A stretch of 59,510 bases of DNA from Methanobacteriaceae archaeon (lineage in GTDB: Archaea > Methanobacteriota > Methanobacteria > Methanobacteriales > Methanobacteriaceae), in contig JAHKLT010000064.1 in the NCBI GenBank assembly GCA_020854915.1, positions 1 to 59,510 of the forward strand, in the 5' to 3' direction. Shown in pieces: positions 1-8,786 of the stretch. How positions within the stretch are numbered: position 1 is the first letter of the stretch; every line of letters starts with the position of its first letter. The notes below the pieces were generated by a model, which was not told the origin of the DNA, searched no databases, and worked only from the letters and a program-made list of their open reading frames with translations. A program made the translations under genes and the position numbers.

Positions 1-180
1 AGCTATCCGAATGAATAATGAATGTACTACAGGACATGTAGGAATTTAAGCTTGTGTTACTATAGAACATTAGTTCTATCTAAACAAGAAACTGTAGCTT
101 ATAATAGAGAGCAAAAATCTCCGAGTGAAACTTCATAAAATAATCACTCAGAGAGTATGTCAATATTGCTAGGAGATTAG
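1..180 (+). pseudogene. 3' remnant of a TnpB (IS200/IS605 OrfB) gene and its right end
   Basis: Bases 2-46 read AIRMNNECTTGHVGI, which resembles the C-terminal tail of archaeal TnpB proteins. A TAA follows at 47-49, then ACVTIEH and a TAG. From 79 to 138 a second frame reads SKQETVAYNREQKSPSETS and stops. The tail is therefore broken by nonsense changes and a frame change. A hairpin (GAGTGA at 123-128 with TCACTC at 144-149, extended by CTC/GAG) lies just past it, where this family carries its right-end structure and guide RNA scaffold. The 5' part is outside the window. Assignment rests on a short motif and is tentative. Confidence 0.45.
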
Positions 181-313
181 AATTTTAATAGATATATTAA
201 AATATACATGTATATTTCAATGACCAATAAGTATATATTATTAACACTCCTACTATTATTATTATTATTCTAAGTCTAGCTATTTTTAGCTATTTTTTAG
301 TGGAAGTGTTATT
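181..313 (+). promoter_or_regulatory. Leader region of the nitroreductase gene
   Basis: AT-rich stretch with ATATATTAAAATATACATGTATA around 190-212 split over two possible TATA-like runs, and two direct copies of TAGCTATT at 277-284 and 287-294. A GGAAGTG at 302-308 lies six bases before the ATG at 314 and can serve as ribosome binding site. No operator can be assigned. Confidence 0.3.
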
Positions 314-862
314 ATGGATACAATGGATACAATAAATATAAGAAGAAGTATAAGAAATTATACAGATGAAAAAATAGATGAAAATACTTTGAAAGAAATT
401 ATTAATGCAGGAACAGTTGCTCCAGTAGCTGGTGATTTTCATATAACTGTAGTGCAAAATATTGAATTAATGGAAAGATTTAATAATGTGGCTAAAGAAT
501 TTTTGAAAAATTCTGAAGATGAGAATATGAAAGCAATGGGTGAAAATCCAGATTATAATATTTTTTATGGTGCTAATACAGTTGTTCTATTTTCAGCACC
601 TGATGAAAATCCTTTTGGAGGATTAACAACATCTCTTGCTGCTGAAAATATTATTCTAGCTGCCACTGAATTGGATATAGGTTCTTGTTATATGCTTACT
701 CCAGTTGTTCCATTTGAAAATGGTGCAAATGAAGATTTATTAAAAGAATTTAATTTACCTGAATCTTTTAAACTAATTTCTGCTGTTACTCTTGGAAAAA
801 TAGCTTCAGATATTGAACTTCCTCCAAGATCACCTTTAAATAATGTTAATTATATTAAATAA
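314..862 (+). CDS. Nitroreductase family protein
   Basis: A 182-residue protein of the FMN-dependent nitroreductase fold, the usual length for the short archaeal and clostridial forms. It opens with the family signature INIRRSIRNYTDEKID (residues 7-22), where the Arg-Ser-Ile-Arg run contacts the FMN phosphate. The central AAENIILAATELDIGSCYM helix and the late VTLGKIA are also typical. Such proteins reduce nitro compounds, quinones or flavins with NAD(P)H; the substrate cannot be told from sequence. A second in-frame ATG at 323 gives an alternative start; the Shine-Dalgarno GGAAGTG favours 314. It is followed after 20 bases by a winged-helix gene, so the two may be cotranscribed. Confidence 0.85.
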   Translation: MDTMDTINIRRSIRNYTDEKIDENTLKEIINAGTVAPVAGDFHITVVQNIELMERFNNVAKEFLKNSEDENMKAMGENPDYNIFYGANTVVLFSAPDENPFGGLTTSLAAENIILAATELDIGSCYMLTPVVPFENGANEDLLKEFNLPESFKLISAVTLGKIASDIELPPRSPLNNVNYIK

Positions 863-882
863 TTAATCTATGAGGTTTTAAA

Positions 883-1647
883 ATGGGGGGTGATTATAAA
901 GAGTATAATTCATATCAAAATTGTTCAAATAAAAAACTTGATAAGAAATTAGATTTAATTCATCAAGACATTAAAAAGATTATTGAAGATTCTAATAAAA
1001 AATATCTCGATGATTTATCATATAATATTAGAAAAGATAACATCAATGCAATTAAAGAATTTTTAAATAAAGAGAATAATGATTTAATAAAACAAAATAT
1101 TGATTTAAATTGTGAACTAAATGAAAAATGTGGCGAATATTTCCATAGCTATTTTGAAAATTCAATAGAAGAATTAGATCCTGAGAATATTTCTGAAAAC
1201 TCATTAAATGATTATTTAAATGGCTTAAATTCTGTAAAAATGGATGATAATGAATATGATTGTGATATATGCTTTAATAATTTTTCTGATTCATTTAAAA
1301 AGCAATTTAAACTTATAAGTTCTTTAAATATTTATGAATCAAATGAAGATAATGATGATTTACCTGATTTATCTCCTGAAAAACTTGTTGATGATATTTT
1401 AGAGTCTGTTTCAAATAAACATAGATTATCCATTTTAAAATCAATTGAAATAGAACCAAAAACATTCTCAGTTTTGTCAAAATTAACTAATTTGAAAGGT
1501 GGAAATTTACTTTTTCATATTGAAAAATTAGAAGATAATGATTTTATATTTCAAAAAAATGAAAGAGGAGAATATTTATTAACAAAAAAAGGCTTTAAAA
1601 TTATTCAAATATTAAAAAATCTACAAAAAGAGATTTATAATAATTAA
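883..1647 (+). CDS. Winged-helix (ArsR-like) protein with a long acidic N-terminal region
   Basis: 254 residues. The C-terminal 85 residues look like an archaeal winged helix: SNKHRLSILKSIEIEPKTFS, a recognition region LTNLKGGNLLFHIEKLEDND, and a wing with RGEYLLTKKGFKI. The first 165 residues are rich in Asn, Asp, Glu and Lys, probably helical, with a CDICF pair and a Cys at about residue 80 but no recognised domain. Related methanogen proteins are thought to act as transcription factors with a variable sensor part; that is inference here. GAGGTTT six bases before ATG 883 supports the start. It lies 20 bases after the nitroreductase gene, which could be its target. Confidence 0.65.
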   Translation: MGGDYKEYNSYQNCSNKKLDKKLDLIHQDIKKIIEDSNKKYLDDLSYNIRKDNINAIKEFLNKENNDLIKQNIDLNCELNEKCGEYFHSYFENSIEELDPENISENSLNDYLNGLNSVKMDDNEYDCDICFNNFSDSFKKQFKLISSLNIYESNEDNDDLPDLSPEKLVDDILESVSNKHRLSILKSIEIEPKTFSVLSKLTNLKGGNLLFHIEKLEDNDFIFQKNERGEYLLTKKGFKIIQILKNLQKEIYNN

Positions 1648-2016
1648 AAATCTAATTTTCTTATTAATGTTTAAAATCATTAAAATTTCAAAAATATATT
1701 ATTTTTACTTTTTTATATTAATTATCAATTTTTTATTCATAAATTTTATTTTTTAGTAATTTCTGACTTTTTTATCTTTTATTATTTAATTTTAAGTATA
1801 AAAAATCGAATAGATATATTTTTATATATAAATACATAATTGCATTAATAAAAAATATTTATTTTAATTTTAAGAATGAGAAGTAAAAGATTCAGTTTAA
1901 TACAAAGTTATTATGGATATTTATAATAATGAAATCACTGTCTTTTTAAATCTATAACGATAAAGAATATGAATAAGTTAATAAGAATATAAAATTAATT
2001 AATGGAAGTTTAAAAG
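1648..2016. other. Gene-free AT-rich intergenic region
   Basis: About 370 bases of more than 85% A+T between the winged-helix gene and the aldo/keto reductase gene. T-rich runs just after 1648 could end transcription of the upstream pair. No coding frame, RNA gene or repeat was seen. The ATATTTATTTTAA near 1855 is a possible TATA element for the downstream gene. Confidence 0.4.
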
Positions 2017-3159
2017 ATGGAATATAAAAAAATTGGAAATACTGATATCTCTGCTAGTATTATTGGACTTGGAACTGAATATTTAGATGGTAAGCCATAT
2101 AATATTGTAAAAGAAACTGTAGATGCTGCCTTAGAACATGGTATAAATATTTTTGATGTTTTTATGCCTGGTGAGGATGTACGTAGGAATATAGGAAAAG
2201 CACTTGGTGATAGACGAAAAGATGTTATCATACAAGGACATATTGGTTCAGTTGATTTAAGAAAACAATATGATACAAGTAGGGATTTAGATGTATGTAA
2301 GAAATATTTTGAGGAATTAATGGAAAATCTTGGTACTGACTATATTGACATTGGAATGTTATTTTTTGTGGATACTGATGAAGACCTTGAACAGATCTAC
2401 TCAAATGGAATTATTGATTATGCTTTGGAGCTTAAAGGAAAAGGAGTAATAAAAGCTATAGGAATTAGTTCTCATAATCCAAAAATTGCTCGTAAGTTAT
2501 TAGAAACAGGAATAATAGATTTGATGATGTTTAGTATCAATCCAGCATTTGATATGACACCTTCTGAGGTAGATGTGTTAGGTACAGTAGAAGAATTTGC
2601 AAAACAAGAATATGTTGCTTTTGATTCTTTAAGAAGTAATCTTTATAGGTACTGCCAACAACAAAATATTGCAATAACAGCAATGAAAACATTTGGAGGA
2701 GGTAGGCTTTTATCTGAAGATCATTCACCATTTAAAAATAAATTGACCCCTATTCAATGTATTCATTATGTTTTAACACGTCCTGGAGTAGTAAGTGCAA
2801 TGGTTGGTTGTCAATCTTCTAAAGAAGTTGAAGAAAGTATAAAATATTTGGATGCTAATAGTGATGAATGTGATTATACAGATATAATCAGCGAATACGA
2901 TGAAGAATTCAGTGGAAAATGCGTTTATTGTAGTCATTGCCAACCTTGTCCTGTTGATATAGACATAGCTATGGTTAATAAATATCTTGACATTGCCATG
3001 TTAGATGCTAATAACATCCCTCCAAGTATTATACAACATTATAGATCATTACCAGTAAGTAGTGATGATTGTATTGAATGTGGGAACTGTGAGAAAAAAT
3101 GTCCATTTTCTGTCCATATTATTGAAAATATGAAACAAGCATTTGAATTATTAGGATAA
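2017..3159 (+). CDS. Aldo/keto reductase family protein with C-terminal 4Fe-4S domain
   Basis: 380 residues: an aldo/keto reductase TIM barrel (about 1-280) followed by a ferredoxin-like tail. The barrel begins GNTDISASIIGLGTEYLDG and has the late signature RPGVVSAMVGCQSSKEVEE. The tail carries CVYCSHCQPCP (about residue 306) and CIECGNCEKKCPF (about 353), enough for two 4Fe-4S clusters, as in the Fe-S subfamily found in anaerobes. The classical Asp-Tyr-Lys-His tetrad seems incomplete: the Asp is in NIFDVFMPGED but no Tyr follows, the Lys strand reads DVIIQGHIG, and the His strand reads DIGMLFFVD. It may thus use bound clusters or another donor rather than NAD(P)H. Substrate unknown. The gene stands alone. 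Confidence 0.85.
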   Translation: MEYKKIGNTDISASIIGLGTEYLDGKPYNIVKETVDAALEHGINIFDVFMPGEDVRRNIGKALGDRRKDVIIQGHIGSVDLRKQYDTSRDLDVCKKYFEELMENLGTDYIDIGMLFFVDTDEDLEQIYSNGIIDYALELKGKGVIKAIGISSHNPKIARKLLETGIIDLMMFSINPAFDMTPSEVDVLGTVEEFAKQEYVAFDSLRSNLYRYCQQQNIAITAMKTFGGGRLLSEDHSPFKNKLTPIQCIHYVLTRPGVVSAMVGCQSSKEVEESIKYLDANSDECDYTDIISEYDEEFSGKCVYCSHCQPCPVDIDIAMVNKYLDIAMLDANNIPPSIIQHYRSLPVSSDDCIECGNCEKKCPFSVHIIENMKQAFELLG

Positions 3160-3499
3160 TCTACAAATAACGTTTTATAATATTAAATAATAGCTACAGA
3201 TTAAAAAAGTATAATCTTTTTTAATATCGTTTGATATTTTATTAAAGAATATTTGTATTGATTAGAAGGGTCGTACTTCTTTTAATTTGTTAAAAAGCTT
3301 TTTAATATACCAAATAACTATATTAAAAAATTTTTCTAATAATATCTTAGTTTAAAAATCTTATTAGTTATTATTTTTGTAAACAGAGCAGTAAGTATTT
3401 TTAAATATTATCAAATCAAAGAAAATGCCATACACTTAATAGCTTATATTAAAGGTAAAAAGTCAGTCAAATTAGCATAGTATTTTTAAACGATACAAA
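3160..3499. other. Gene-free region before the broken dehydrogenase
   Basis: About 340 bases without a convincing frame. It probably contains the eroded 5' end of the following dehydrogenase relic, including the lost glycine-rich motif, but I could not recover that sequence in any frame. A TTTTTTAATAT run near 3218 could terminate the upstream gene. Confidence 0.35.
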
Positions 3500-4188
3500 A
3501 TTGTTAAAGCACTTGAAGACAAGGTGCAGATATTGTTTTACTTGCTAGAAGAAAAGAAAAATTGGATGAAGTTGCTGAGCAGATTAAAGATATGGGTAGA
3601 AAATGTTTGCATATAAAATGTGATGTAACACAAACTGATCAATTGCAAAATGCTGTAAAAGCTACAATAGATGAATTTGGAAAAGTAGATATTTTAGTAA
3701 ATGATGCAAGAATGGGTGATTTTGATTCTGTAATTGATACTACAGATGAATTATAGGAAAAAGAAATAGATTTTAGCTTAACAGCTCTCTTTAAAGCTTC
3801 AGGGGAATTCGGCAAAGAAATGGTTAAAAATAATTATGGTCGTATAATCAACATTGCTTCAATGTATAATTTGGTAGGTAGTATGACAGCAGGAATTGGT
3901 TATCATTCTAGTAAAGGAGGAATTATAAACCCCACAATAGCTGCAGCAGAATTAACTGAATATAATCTAACTGTCAATGCTATTGCTCCAAGATTTTTTG
4001 AATATAAAATGACATGTGAACTTATTAAGACAGATTCTTTTAAAGAAATGCTTAGTCAAAATTGTCCAAAAGTATGTTTAGGAAATCAAGGGGAACTTGA
4101 TTCTGTTTTAATTTATTTAGCTTCAGATGAAGCTTCTTACTCAACAAGATCTGTTGTTGTAGTTGATGGTGGAACAACAGCAATTTAA
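3500..4188 (+). pseudogene. Broken short-chain dehydrogenase/reductase (SDR)
   Basis: A classical SDR can be read across two frames. KALED at 3506-3520 is in one frame; from 3520 the next frame reads QGADIVLLARRKEKLDEVAE, so one base is gained or lost there. The N-terminal TGxxxGIG nucleotide motif is missing. An in-frame TAG at 3754-3756 interrupts DTTDEL-EKEIDFSL. The rest is well kept: GRIINIASMYNLVGS, the catalytic pair YHSSK, VNAIAPRFF, and the C-terminal SDEASYSTRSVVVVDGGT. Relatives (about 250 residues) oxidise or reduce alcohols and 3-oxoacyl groups with NAD(P). With three independent lesions this is dead; suppression of the TAG alone would not rescue it. Confidence 0.85.
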
Positions 4189-4195
4189 CCAAATT

Positions 4196-4235
4196 AAAAA
4201 AAGAATTGTCATAATTCTTTAATTTTTTTTATTTT
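4196..4235 (+). terminator. Probable hairpin plus U-tract terminator
   Basis: The arms AAAGAATT (4200-4207) and AATTCTTT (4213-4220) pair perfectly around a five-base loop and are followed by AATTTTTTTTATTTTT. It lies eight bases past the stop of the SDR relic. In archaea the U-tract is likely the active part. Confidence 0.5.
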
Positions 4236-4596
4236 TAAAACATTATCTTTTTTAGTATTATTTACTTTATATAATATGCATCTTAGAATTAGTTTTATGT
4301 TTACCTAAATATGATTATTTTAAATTTGATTATTCTTTAAATAAGAGATAATATTGTGTTATTATTTACTTTGAAAATTTTAAAAGTTTATATTTGGTAA
4401 TTGATATAATTATATAAATATAAATTTTAATTTATTAGAATATTATAATTGAATGTAGTTTTAAAATTTAATATTAAAATACTTTGTATTGTTCTAAAAT
4501 ATGATTATGTAATCATGATATGATTTATGTGGCATTCTAAAATTTATAATATTGTAATTTTGTCATATAACTTTCTAAAAATAATAATGTGAAATT
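4236..4596. other. Gene-free region upstream of murT
   Basis: About 360 AT-rich bases with no open frame of note. TTATATAAATATAAATTTT near 4411-4429 looks like an archaeal TATA region, but it lies some 170 bases before murT. No repeats seen. Confidence 0.3.
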
Positions 4597-5961
4597 ATGA
4601 AAAATGATATTCTTTTTAAACTTTCATTTTTAATTAGTAGATTAATTTATCTAATTGTTCGAAAAATGGGTAAAAAAGGAACTGCTCTTCCTGGTAAAAT
4701 AGCTATGAAAATTAAACCAGATATATTAAATGATTTATCTAGTCGATGTGATAATATTGCTATAGTTTCAGGTACTAATGGTAAAACTACCACAAATAAT
4801 TTATCAAATCATATATTTAAAGGTAAAGATTTCAAAGTTTTATCTAATTTAAATGGTTCTAATATGATTCAAGGAGTAATAAGTCCTTTTATAATAGATA
4901 AGAAAAAACATTATGATTGGGGAATTTTTGAAGTAGATGAAGGTTCTATGCCTGTAATAAATAAATATATGGTTCCTGATTATATAATTTTAACTAATTT
5001 CTTTAGAGATCAATTAGATAGGTATGGGGAAGTTGAAAAAGTCATTAAAACTGTCTATGATTCTATAAAACATGAAAGCACTACCTTAATTTTAAATGGT
5101 GATAGTCCTACATCATTATATTTTGATGATTTAAAGAACTCTAAAATATATTATAGTTTGGAAAAAACAAAGTTTTCAAGAGATGATGAAACTTCTGCAG
5201 AATCAGTTACTTGTCCAAAATGTAATAATAAATTAAATTATGAATATATTACTTATGGAAATATTGGAAAATATTACTGTTTGAAATGTGGGGTAAAAAA
5301 TCCTAAACCTCACTATGTAATATCCAAAACAGAACTCAAAGATAATTTATATGATTTTACTGTTTGTGATAAATATGGAAGTTCAAAAATTAAATTAGGA
5401 TTATTAGGGATATATAATTTATACAATGTTCTTGGAGCTATTAGTTTAGCTAGAGAAAATAATTTTTCTTATGATTTAATAAAAAAACAAATTGAGAATT
5501 TTGAATTTAAAGAAGGGAGAATGGAAATAATTAACACAAGTTCTTCAAAAGTTATTTTGGGCTTAACAAAAAACCCAATTGGTTTAAGTGAAATTTTATC
5601 AATAATATGGGCGGATAATAGTAAAAAATCAGTTATGTTTGTTTTAAATGATTATGCTCCGGATGGTAGGGACATATCTTGGATATGGGATGTTTTCATT
5701 AAGGAAAATAATGATTTTAGTAATATAGATAAATTTTTCTGTGTTGGAACAAGAGCTGAAGAAATAGCTTTAAGATTAAAATACATCGATTTTCCAGAGG
5801 AAAAATTAGTAATATATCATTCAAAAGATAGGTATGATATTGAAGAACCTATATTAACAATCATTAGTCAAAATAATAAAAATTATATACTTGGGACATT
5901 TACTGCAATGCCCGAAGCTAAAAAAATAATAATGAAAATAAAAAAAGAGGAAAGTTTATGA
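4597..5961 (+). CDS. murT: MurT-like Mur ligase family protein
   Basis: 454 residues, the normal MurT length. An N-terminal hydrophobic stretch (about 8-22) is followed by the Mur ligase P-loop VSGTNGKTTTNNL (about 58-70), the LTNFFRDQLDRYGE motif, a zinc ribbon CPKCNNKL...YYCLKCG (about 207-233) typical of MurT, and the C-terminal DUF1727 domain with LNDYAPDGRDISWIWD. In bacteria MurT with GatD amidates the glutamate alpha-carboxylate of lipid II. In pseudomurein archaea the homologous pair probably acts on a pseudomurein peptide precursor; that is inference. Its last four bases overlap gatD (ATGA), indicating translational coupling and a complex. Confidence 0.88.
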   Translation: MKNDILFKLSFLISRLIYLIVRKMGKKGTALPGKIAMKIKPDILNDLSSRCDNIAIVSGTNGKTTTNNLSNHIFKGKDFKVLSNLNGSNMIQGVISPFIIDKKKHYDWGIFEVDEGSMPVINKYMVPDYIILTNFFRDQLDRYGEVEKVIKTVYDSIKHESTTLILNGDSPTSLYFDDLKNSKIYYSLEKTKFSRDDETSAESVTCPKCNNKLNYEYITYGNIGKYYCLKCGVKNPKPHYVISKTELKDNLYDFTVCDKYGSSKIKLGLLGIYNLYNVLGAISLARENNFSYDLIKKQIENFEFKEGRMEIINTSSSKVILGLTKNPIGLSEILSIIWADNSKKSVMFVLNDYAPDGRDISWIWDVFIKENNDFSNIDKFFCVGTRAEEIALRLKYIDFPEEKLVIYHSKDRYDIEEPILTIISQNNKNYILGTFTAMPEAKKIIMKIKKEESL

Positions 5962-6692
5962 AAATGGAATTAAACATTGTGGATTTTTATTCTGATGTTT
6001 TAAATATTTATGGAGATATTGGAAATCTTTTGTGTTTGAAAAAAAGGTGCCAATGGAGGGATATTACTATAAATCAAAAATGTTTCTCGATTGGTGAGGA
6101 TATTGACTTAGATTATGAAGATACTGATTTAATATTAATTGGTGGAGGATCTGATAGGAATCAGGAAGCAATAGCTAATAATTTTTTGAATCAACGAAAA
6201 TATATAGATTCTTATTTGGATAATGATGGCGTATTATTAGCTGTTTGTGGTAGTTATCAAATGTTTGGAAATAACTTTAAAAATATTGACGGAATGGATA
6301 TTAATTGTCTTGAAATATTTGATATGGAGACTATTATTTCAAAAGATAGACTAATTGGGGATATTATTTTAAATAGTAATATTGAATTAGGAAATGATAA
6401 AATAGTTGGATTTGAAAATCATGGTGGTAATAGCTATCATGATTATAATACACTTGGAATTGTAGATATAGGTTTTGGAAATAATAAAGATGCTGTTGAT
6501 GAAGGATTAGTTTTTAAAAACTTTATTGGAACTTATTTACATGGACCACTATTGCCTAAAAACCCACATCTTGCTGATTATCTTATTTTGAGTGCTTTGA
6601 AAAATAAATATGAAATTAGTTCATTAAGTCCTTTAGATGATTCAATAGAATCTAAAGCTCATGATTTTATGGTTAATAAATATTTAAGCTAA
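5958..6692 (+). CDS. gatD: GatD-like glutamine amidotransferase (CobB/CobQ type)
   Basis: 244 residues of a class-I glutamine amidotransferase of the CobB/CobQ-like branch. The nucleophile Cys is in LLAVCGSYQMFG (about residue 95) and the catalytic His in GTYLHGPLLPKNPHLAD (about 196). LILIGGGSDRNQEAI near residue 57 is also characteristic. It should hydrolyse glutamine and pass ammonia to its partner MurT, with which its gene overlaps by four bases. GAGG seven bases ahead of ATG 5958 fixes the start. The product is likely a cytoplasmic, membrane-associated MurT/GatD complex for cell wall precursor amidation. The pair forms a two-gene unit. Confidence 0.88.
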   Translation: MKMELNIVDFYSDVLNIYGDIGNLLCLKKRCQWRDITINQKCFSIGEDIDLDYEDTDLILIGGGSDRNQEAIANNFLNQRKYIDSYLDNDGVLLAVCGSYQMFGNNFKNIDGMDINCLEIFDMETIISKDRLIGDIILNSNIELGNDKIVGFENHGGNSYHDYNTLGIVDIGFGNNKDAVDEGLVFKNFIGTYLHGPLLPKNPHLADYLILSALKNKYEISSLSPLDDSIESKAHDFMVNKYLS

Positions 6693-6798
6693 AAAATATA
6701 AATATAAGTTATTATTTTCTGTTATTGGAACTTTAGTATAATATATTATATAATATTAATAATTCCTTATGTTTTATTAATATCATTAATTAAAGAAC

Positions 6799-8005
6799 AT
6801 GGTGTCTGATTTTTCAATAGTTTGTTATGTGTGATAATTCTTTAATTTCTTTTTGGTTGTGTGAAATGAGTAGTCCGAGTAAAAGTACATTTAAATGTGT
6901 GTTTTTGTATAATTGTTTAGTGTATGGATGTGTTTTGTCTAATTTTAAGTTTAGTTTGAAGAATGAGAAGTATTTTTCTATTTTCCATCTCTGTTTTGTC
7001 TGAGGTCTTCCCATTTGGGTGGTAATTCAAATAATCTTTCTCTTAATTTTTCGTAAATTAGTCCAACTTTATTATATGTGTTAAAATAGTCTAAAAGGGT
7101 TTTATTTTTTATTTGTTTGAGTTGGGTTTTGTTTTTGGAAATATTAATGGGATTTTGTATTTGTTTATTCCGATTAAGTAATTATTTGCATTGTAATATC
7201 TTTTATCACATAATATTTTTTTTGTCTTTTTTTAATATTCTTCTTTTTTTAAGTTCATTTAATATTTCCTATTGTGTGGTGATTTTTGATGTATTAGTAC
7301 TGTTAATGGTTTTTTTGAATCATAATTTAGTGCAGATGTTAGTTGAAATCTTGTATAATGTCTTTTTGATGAAGAAAATGCTTTTTTATAGTTTTTAACT
7401 AGTAATTCTTGTTTGTTAAAATATTTTCCATTAAATTTTAAATCAATCATTAAAGTTGTGGAATCAATAATAATGTTGAATTGTAGTTTATTGATAAGTC
7501 TTTAAAGTTAATTCTAAATATTTTTCTTCACCATCACGAGAATAAAGTTCTCTTTTAACTGTTTTAGACTTAATATGTCATCAATATTTAAAAATTTTTT
7601 AAGTTCATCATTATTATTTTACTTGATTATAAAGTTCTTTAAGTTCCATATTAAAATAACAAGATAATAAAATTAATTTTAACATGAATTAATACTTGGG
7701 CAATCTTTTTTAACTTATTTTCGAGCTAATTCTTGTTGAAAAGTTCTAGAATCGATAAGTTTAATATACTTTGTCATACAATTTCCATGTAGGGTTTCTT
7801 TTATCCGGAATTATTGGAACATTCATTGTAATCATAAATAAATGTTTGTTTTAATCTTATATAAAATTTTCTCTCTAAGAGACTCTTTATTTTAAAATTA
7901 GTAATATATTAAACTGTAATTTTAAAAAATATGATTATACAAATAGATATAGATAAAATGAGAATAAAAATGTCTGGAAATTAGTTAGTATAAATCAGAC
8001 ACCAT
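6799..8005 (-). mobile_element. Degraded insertion sequence with intact terminal inverted repeats
   Basis: The ends ATGGTGTCTGATTT (6799-6812) and its exact complement at 7992-8005 form perfect 14-bp inverted repeats about 1.2 kb apart. The length and the low-complexity transposase debris on the minus strand between them identify a dead insertion sequence. No clear target duplication is visible in the flanks. The size resembles the ISM1-type elements known from Methanobrevibacter, but I cannot confirm the family. Confidence 0.75.
6814..7560 (-). pseudogene. Transposase relic (DDE type) inside the degraded insertion sequence
   Basis: Minus-strand fragments of a transposase lie in different frames. 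One near 7259-7490 reads FNIIIDSTTLMIDLKFNG, which could hold the first catalytic Asp, and continues KQELLVKNYKKAFSSSKRHY. A C-terminal piece at 6814-7014 reads [16 protein letters not shown] and [18 protein letters not shown], the usual end of IS4/IS5-like transposases with the conserved Glu. Stops and frameshifts separate them, so no active enzyme can be made. The exact family is undetermined. Confidence 0.7.
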
Positions 8006-8050
8006 TTTTATAATATAAAAAAATATTAAAGATTGATTTAACAATCAATC

Positions 8051-8512
8051 TTATTTTGCATTTAATTCTACAAATAAACTACCGTAATCAGCTGAAGTAT
8101 TATCTTCATAAATACTATTTCCTTTAGAGTCAATAATTTTTATTTTAAGATTTCCACTACCTTCTTGATTAATTGTGATACTTGAATATGTATTAACAGT
8201 ACCTAAATCAATTTCACTATTTCCAGTACCACTACTTTGAGAATATTTACCATCAGTAGTAATATAAGATGCCCAATTATTACTTGTTTCTACTTGAACT
8301 TTATATTCTCCTGGTTCTATATTAGCAGTTGAACCTGTAACATTACTTGAAGAACTATTACCATCTGTTGAAACATTAACTTGAACTAAATTATTAGAAA
8401 CTTCTGGTGCAATTGTTATTATTGTAATTGCTCCAATAATAGCTATTATAGCTACAATTATAATTAATACAACAGCTATTTTTTTACCAGTTCCCCAATT
8501 ATCAAAACCCAT
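8051..8512 (-). CDS. Small membrane-anchored extracellular protein, unknown function
   Basis: 153 residues. A short cytoplasmic MGFDNWGTGKK is followed by a strongly hydrophobic segment (about 12-33), then a Ser, Thr and Asn-rich outer part with beta-strand character: PGEYKVQVETSNNWASYI, SSITINQEGSGNLKIKIIDSKGN. This resembles methanogen anchored proteins with a small beta-sandwich ectodomain; no family name can be given. A start five codons upstream (8527) is possible, but GGGGGAT six bases before the ATG at 8512 makes the latter more likely. The gene lies just past the insertion relic and is transcribed towards it. It has no operon partner. Confidence 0.65.
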   Translation of the reverse strand: MGFDNWGTGKKIAVVLIIIVAIIAIIGAITIITIAPEVSNNLVQVNVSTDGNSSSSNVTGSTANIEPGEYKVQVETSNNWASYITTDGKYSQSSGTGNSEIDLGTVNTYSSITINQEGSGNLKIKIIDSKGNSIYEDNTSADYGSLFVELNAK

Positions 8513-8527
8513 ATTTTTATCCCCCAT

Positions 8528-8786
8528 TATATTTATAATTGTAATTTAACTTTTATAATATTTAAAATTATTTACTTGATTTTGTATAATTTATTAGGAT
8601 TTTTTACTTTTAACTATTAAAAATTTCAATAGTTTTTGATTTTTTGAGATGTTCTATTCATTTAATTTTTATAAATGTACAAATTTAAAAGTAGTATAAT
8701 TGAGTATTTTATTAATAAAATAGCTATTATATACAATCATAATTATTTGAGGTATTCATATCCTTTAGAATAGATAACCAAAATTC
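8528..8786. other. Intergenic region between the anchored protein and the marR promoter
   Basis: About 260 AT-rich bases with divergent genes on either side. It holds one copy of AATAGCTATT at 8719-8728. No coding sequence or RNA gene seen. Confidence 0.35.

Noticed and set aside
3754-3756. In-frame TAG as a pyrrolysine codon in the SDR gene
   Set aside because: There is a separate frameshift and a missing N-terminal motif, and no pyl genes are seen; a pseudogene is simpler.
7117-7398. Plus-strand frame of 93 codons, Leu/Phe rich
   Set aside because: It runs opposite to the transposase debris inside the dead insertion sequence and has no start signal or family features.
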